Assembly: GCA_019423685.1 (NCBI GenBank)
Contig: JAHZAY010000005.1
Span: 101,665 to 165,664 of the forward strand
Source: Clostridiales bacterium
GTDB taxonomy: Bacteria; Bacillota; Clostridia; Oscillospirales; Ruminococcaceae
DNA: 64,000 nt
Reading direction: 5' to 3'
Shown here: positions 61,032 to 64,000 of the stretch, piece after piece
Layout: each line of letters begins with the position of its first letter
Position numbering within the stretch: position 1 is the stretch's first letter
Translations under genes and position numbers: made by a program
Notes under the pieces: model-generated
Told to the model about the DNA's origin: nothing
What the model saw: only the letters and a program-made list of their open reading frames with translations
The model's database searches: none

Positions 61032-61733
61032 TTGTCTGAAAAAAATACCGCCGCGCTGGACCCCCGCTTGCAGCGGATCGCCGCACAGGTGCGCCCCGGC
61101 GCAGTGTTTGCTGATATTGGCTGCGATCACGGCCTTCTTTCGATCGAGCTGATGCGCAGGGGCGCCAAGGAGGGCTATGCCTGCGACATCAACGAAGGCC
61201 CCCTTCAGGCAGCGCAGAAAAATATCGCCCAAGCGGGCTTGACCGATCATCTGCACACCAGGCTGACCGACGGGCTGGAGGGCCTGGCGGACTGCGGCCT
61301 GACCGACATCATCATCGCCGGCATGGGCGGTGAGGTTATCGCCAGGATTCTCGAGCGCGCAGCTTTTCTGCGCAATCCACAGTTACAGCTTGTATTGCAG
61401 CCACAGTCCAAGGACAACGTGCTGCGCGATTTTTTAGCTGCAAACGGCTTTGCCGTCACCAGCGAAGAAGCTGTGCTGTCGGGAAAATTTGTCTACGTTG
61501 TGATGGTTGCCCACTATACCGGCCAATCGCGCCAACTGAGCATCATGGACCGCTTTTGCGGCCTTCTGCCCCAAAACTGCACCCCGGAAGCCTGTGAAAA
61601 GATGCGCCGCACCGCAAGTTACCTGGCGGAGTGTTCCAAGGGCTTTTCGGCGCGGGGCGATGACGAAAATGCCAACCTTTACCTGCACACTTCTGGGGCA
61701 ATATTATCGCTGATCCTCAACTATTACCTGTAA
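61032..61733 (+). CDS. trmK: tRNA (adenine(22)-N1)-methyltransferase
   Basis: Class I SAM methyltransferase that modifies A22 in the D-loop of tRNA-Ser and others. The 233-residue protein has RPGAVFADIGCDHGLLSIEL (SAM motif I), CDINEGPLQAAQKNI, IIIAGMGGEVIARIL and LVLQPQSKDNVLRDFL, all typical of TrmK/YqfN. The start is TTG 61032 with AAAGGAGG seven bases upstream; the in-frame TTG at 61011 overlaps that site. It is followed by a Nif3-like gene, the usual Firmicutes pairing. Confidence 0.93.
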   Translation: MSEKNTAALDPRLQRIAAQVRPGAVFADIGCDHGLLSIELMRRGAKEGYACDINEGPLQAAQKNIAQAGLTDHLHTRLTDGLEGLADCGLTDIIIAGMGGEVIARILERAAFLRNPQLQLVLQPQSKDNVLRDFLAANGFAVTSEEAVLSGKFVYVVMVAHYTGQSRQLSIMDRFCGLLPQNCTPEACEKMRRTASYLAECSKGFSARGDDENANLYLHTSGAILSLILNYYL

Positions 61734-61770
61734 AACGCATTTTCAGTTTGAAGAGAAAGGAAAATCTCCG

Positions 61771-62538
61771 ATGTCCAACGTCACACAAATTTACCGCGCC
61801 ATCGATGAGCTGGCGCCCTTCTGGCTCACGATGGATTTTGACAACACCGGCATTCTTGTTGGCGACCGCCAACAGACGGTTTCCCGTGCCCTTCTGGCTT
61901 TGGACTGTACCTGTTCCGTTGTGCAGGAAGCTCTACAGCGCGGCGCACAGCTCATCATCACCCATCATCCGGTCATCTTCAACCCCATCAAACGGATCAA
62001 CGAGGATGCGGTAGTTTATCAGCTCATCCGCGCAGGCATTGCCGTCATCAGTGCTCATACCAACCTGGACATCGCCCAGGGCGGCGTCAATGACGTATTG
62101 GCCCAAACAATCGGTCTGCAAGCATGCAGAGGGCTCGAGCTGCTCAACGAAAAAACCGGTGCTTACCTCGGACGAATCGGCAAGTTGCCACAGCCGATGG
62201 ATGCGCAGCAATTTGCCTGCCATGTAAAAGAAAAATTGGGGGCAGCCAGTGTAAAATTTGCCGCTGTTGACCGGCCCATTCAAACCGTTGCGCTCTGTTC
62301 CGGTTCTGGCGCAGACTGCCTAGATGCCGCCATTTTGGCCGGAGCGGATGCACTGCTGACCTCAGAGGTCAAACAGCACGAATACATCGGCGCCACTGCC
62401 GCTGGAATCAGCATCTTCGATGCGGGACATTTTGACACCGAAGATGTTGTGATAGAGCCACTCAGGGAATATCTCTCACAAAAAGTCCCGGATGTGGAAT
62501 TTTTCACCACCCATCAAACGGCCATTCGCGCCATCTGA
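61771..62538 (+). CDS. Nif3-like dinuclear metal centre hexameric protein
   Basis: A 255-residue member of the NIF3/YqfO family, which binds two metal ions and forms a hexameric ring; often annotated GTP cyclohydrolase 1 type 2, though its physiological role is not settled. Metal ligands are in LIITHHPVIF, AHTNLD and the C-terminal GHFDTEDVVIEP. The longer YqfO insert domain is absent. It follows trmK by 37 bases with AGAGAAAGGA upstream of ATG 61771. Confidence 0.92.
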   Translation: MSNVTQIYRAIDELAPFWLTMDFDNTGILVGDRQQTVSRALLALDCTCSVVQEALQRGAQLIITHHPVIFNPIKRINEDAVVYQLIRAGIAVISAHTNLDIAQGGVNDVLAQTIGLQACRGLELLNEKTGAYLGRIGKLPQPMDAQQFACHVKEKLGAASVKFAAVDRPIQTVALCSGSGADCLDAAILAGADALLTSEVKQHEYIGATAAGISIFDAGHFDTEDVVIEPLREYLSQKVPDVEFFTTHQTAIRAI

Positions 62539-62670
62539 TAAATCCCATTATTACAGCGTTTTTTCACCTATGGGGGTGGAAAAAAGTCGCCCTAAAATGG
62601 CGTTGTGGAAAAGAGTAAAAGGATCATCAAGGCAGCTGTTTTCAACACGCTGCCACGAGGAGGTTTTGTA

Positions 62671-62988
62671 ATGCCACAATTAATTCTCAAGGGCATCCGT
62701 GCCGAAAAGGTACAACAGCTTGCCCCGCAGTTGATCGAAACCATCTCCCGTCTGGTAGACTGTCCAGAAGATTGGGTAACTGTTGAGCTGTGTGAATCCA
62801 AATTTTACGATAAGAACGGTCCAACCGAACAATATCCCATCCTTCAAGTCTGGTGGTATCAGCGGCCTTTGGCCGTACAGAACCAGGTTGCAAAGGAGTT
62901 GTCCGACATCCTGCTTGCAGAAGGATTTACGATGGTACAGGTTTCTTTCCATCTCTTTGCCGAAATGGACTACTATGAATTTGAATAA
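62671..62988 (+). CDS. DUF1904 family protein (tautomerase-like)
   Basis: A 105-residue protein with the DUF1904 pattern MPQLILKGIRAEKVQQLAPQ, CPEDWVTVELCESKFYDK and FTMVQVSFHLFAEMDYYEFE. The N-terminal MPQL recalls the Pro1 of tautomerases, to which this family is structurally related; no activity is proven. ATG 62671 follows GAGGAGG; the frame to 62605 lacks a ribosome site. A terminator follows at once. Confidence 0.85.
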   Translation: MPQLILKGIRAEKVQQLAPQLIETISRLVDCPEDWVTVELCESKFYDKNGPTEQYPILQVWWYQRPLAVQNQVAKELSDILLAEGFTMVQVSFHLFAEMDYYEFE

Positions 62989-63020
62989 AAAAGGAGCAGG
63001 AAAATTCCTGCTCCTTTTTT
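62985..63020. terminator. Bidirectional intrinsic terminator
   Basis: Stem AAAAAAGGAGCAGGAAAA / TTTTCCTGCTCCTTTTTT overlapping the stop codons of DUF1904 and the converging Ham1-like gene. Confidence 0.93.
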
Positions 63021-63654
63021 ATTTTCTCTCTATCTTTTTTAATTGCAGCGTTTGGGCCAAAAAGCCGGTCCACTTTTTACAGCACCGTTCATTTCCTTTT
63101 GGCTGCGGGGATATTCCCTGTACAAAATAGCGCTGTGTTTCTTTGTTTATAGAAAGGGAATCGAGCGGCCAACCGGGGTGCCGTTGCTTTGCGGGAGAAT
63201 CCACCATATAAAAGGCTTGGTCTGCTGCTGCCTCTGGTGTATCCATAAAGGAATAGATCTCTCCTCGTCGGTAAACTGCGACTCCATCGAGGTAATAGGC
63301 GAGCAGCTTTCCACCAAGTGAATGGACAAGGGCGGTGTAGTAGTTGATCATCTGCTCATCATCCAAGCGTTTCCCTTGTGGCGTGCGGATATGCAAACCC
63401 GGCTGACGGGGATCATCGAGTGGCAGTAGGCCAAAATACAGTCCAGAGTCATTGCAGACTACTAAATCAAAGTACTGACCATAAAACTTTGCCTTCAATT
63501 CTGCATTTTCCTGCGGCGTTTTACCTGTTTCCTCCGGCTCTGCCGCAATGTGCAGATCTTTCAGGGTCAAAAATTCAACCGCATAATCCGATAACAGCTC
63601 CTGAAAGAGTTTCACCTTCGATGGATTGGTCGTTCCAATCAGTACCTTATCCAC
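63019..63654 (-). CDS. Ham1/RdgB-like non-canonical purine NTP pyrophosphatase
   Basis: A 211-residue member of the Ham1 family, predicted to hydrolyse ITP, dITP or XTP. It has VLIGTTNPSKVKLFQELL (nucleotide-binding start), the acidic region TGKTPQENAELKAKFYGQ and the metal-binding VVCNDSGLYF. The C-terminal part is divergent from RdgB (long DTPEAAADQAFYMVDSPAKQ segment), so substrate and activity are less sure. GTG 63654 is nine bases after AGAGGTG; GTG 63666 is too close to it. Confidence 0.8.
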   Translation of the reverse strand: MDKVLIGTTNPSKVKLFQELLSDYAVEFLTLKDLHIAAEPEETGKTPQENAELKAKFYGQYFDLVVCNDSGLYFGLLPLDDPRQPGLHIRTPQGKRLDDEQMINYYTALVHSLGGKLLAYYLDGVAVYRRGEIYSFMDTPEAAADQAFYMVDSPAKQRHPGWPLDSLSINKETQRYFVQGISPQPKGNERCCKKWTGFLAQTLQLKKIERK

Positions 63655-63686
63655 TGCTCTCTTCACCTCTTTAATTTCAAGGTATG

Positions 63687-63722
63687 AAAAAAGCCTTCAT
63701 TCAAATGAATGAAGGCTTTTTG
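63687..63722 (-). terminator. Intrinsic terminator of the 5S-tRNA transcript
   Basis: Stem AAAAAGCCTTCATTC / GAATGAAGGCTTTTT followed on the minus strand by T; it directly follows tRNA-Asn. Confidence 0.92.
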
Positions 63723-63796
63723 GCTCCCCCTGTCTGGCTCGAACAGACGACCCTGCGGTTAACAGCCGCATGCTCTACCGACTGAGCTAAGGAGGA
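63721..63796 (-). tRNA. tRNA-Asn (GTT)
   Basis: A 76-base cloverleaf with encoded CCA, acceptor TCCTCCT / AGGGGGA (one G-T pair), discriminator G and anticodon GTT (plus-strand AAC at 63761-63763) in loop CTGTTAA. It lies two bases downstream of a 5S rRNA and is the last gene of the transcript. Confidence 0.95.
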
Positions 63797-63798
63797 AT

Positions 63799-63914
<116 letters not shown>

Positions 63915-63922
63915 TATATAAC

Positions 63923-63950
63923 GAAAAACCACTCTGTTGAGTGATTTTTC
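63923..63950 (-). terminator. Terminator-like hairpin between tandem 5S genes
   Basis: On the minus strand GAAAAATCACTC pairs with GAGTGGTTTTTC. The stem, with a T stretch, looks like an intrinsic terminator or a processing signal inside the rRNA operon. Confidence 0.55.
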
Positions 63951-63956
63951 ATTTAT

Positions 63957-64000
63957 GTTGGCACCGCTCTATCTTTCCAGGCAGTCACCCGCCAAGTATT
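63957..64000 (-). rRNA. 5S ribosomal RNA, second copy (partial)
   Basis: The last 44 bases repeat the 3' end of the 5S gene at 63799 with only a few changes (CTCTATCTTTCCAGGCAGTC against CCCTATCTTTCCAGGCAGTC). The remainder lies right of the window. Confidence 0.85.

Noticed and set aside
62555..62590. Hairpin TTTTTTCACC / GGTGGAAAAAA after the Nif3-like gene
   Set aside because: The T run precedes the stem on the plus strand, so it is not a plus-strand terminator, and no minus-strand transcript is expected there.

Overview
The window looks like an ordinary chromosomal stretch of an endospore-forming, moderately GC-rich anaerobe of the class Clostridia, probably near the Oscillospirales. The case rests on forespore and engulfment genes (spoVAC-spoVAD-spoVAE, gpr-spoIIP), several Clostridia-type DUF families (DUF1847, DUF3841, DUF4830, DUF4854), an iron-type alcohol dehydrogenase behind a Rex-like operator, and strong Gram-positive Shine-Dalgarno sites. 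The taxonomic placement is inference. I found no insertion sequence, prophage, integrase or CRISPR array.

Layout. 1-1.8 kb: tail of tpiA, then gpmI (glycolysis), converging on guaB, an IMP dehydrogenase that strongly resembles the Tritrichomonas foetus enzyme. 3.6-12.4 kb: a C26 amidotransferase and a patatin, a MATE exporter with a terminator-like leader, a sigma-region-4 protein, an operon trmL-degV-patatin-DUF1294, a small alarmone synthetase, a small membrane protein and initiator tRNA-fMet. 12.5-21.2 kb (minus): a full galactose module, mglB-mglA-mglC-galK-galE-galT, which imports galactose and feeds it through the Leloir pathway. Two intercistronic RNA stem-loops divide it, and MglC carries a long extra N-terminal coiled coil. 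21.5-23.2 kb: a second MATE exporter behind a consensus promoter and a long leader terminator, a candidate guanidine-IV (mepA-type) riboswitch. 23.2-29.6 kb: a C45/choloylglycine-hydrolase-like enzyme, DUF1847, an AGCS symporter overlapping DUF4830, and an overlapping four-gene set (RsuA-type pseudouridine synthase, HIT, 3-methyladenine glycosylase, YpsA/SLOG). 29.8-36.6 kb: clpB behind a ribbon-helix-helix protein, a secreted BspA-type leucine-rich-repeat protein, DUF819 and a GNAT acetyltransferase.

36.6-46.3 kb is the least ordinary part: a candidate small RNA, two overlapping DUF3841 paralogues, typA, an XRE regulator, two lipoproteins (one ended early by an in-frame stop), pyridoxal kinase, a TetR-controlled pair of small proteins flanked by twin operator palindromes, and a 59-residue orphan. 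46.4-51.4 kb: an M3-like peptidase broken by a frameshift, a 59-residue membrane protein, a YgjP-like hydrolase, the Rex-linked alcohol dehydrogenase and a DUF2726 protein. 51.5-58.9 kb: alr, spoVAC-D-E, DUF2798, a Nudix hydrolase, rpsT, gpr and spoIIP. 59-63.7 kb: a VTT membrane protein, xth, trmK, a Nif3-like protein, DUF1904 and a Ham1-like pyrophosphatase. The right edge holds, on the minus strand, tRNA-Asn, a 5S rRNA and the start of a second 5S copy, the downstream end of an rRNA operon.

Three genes (two MATE exporters and DUF2798) have an intrinsic-terminator-like hairpin between a good promoter and the start codon, so leader-level control of membrane proteins is a recurring theme here.
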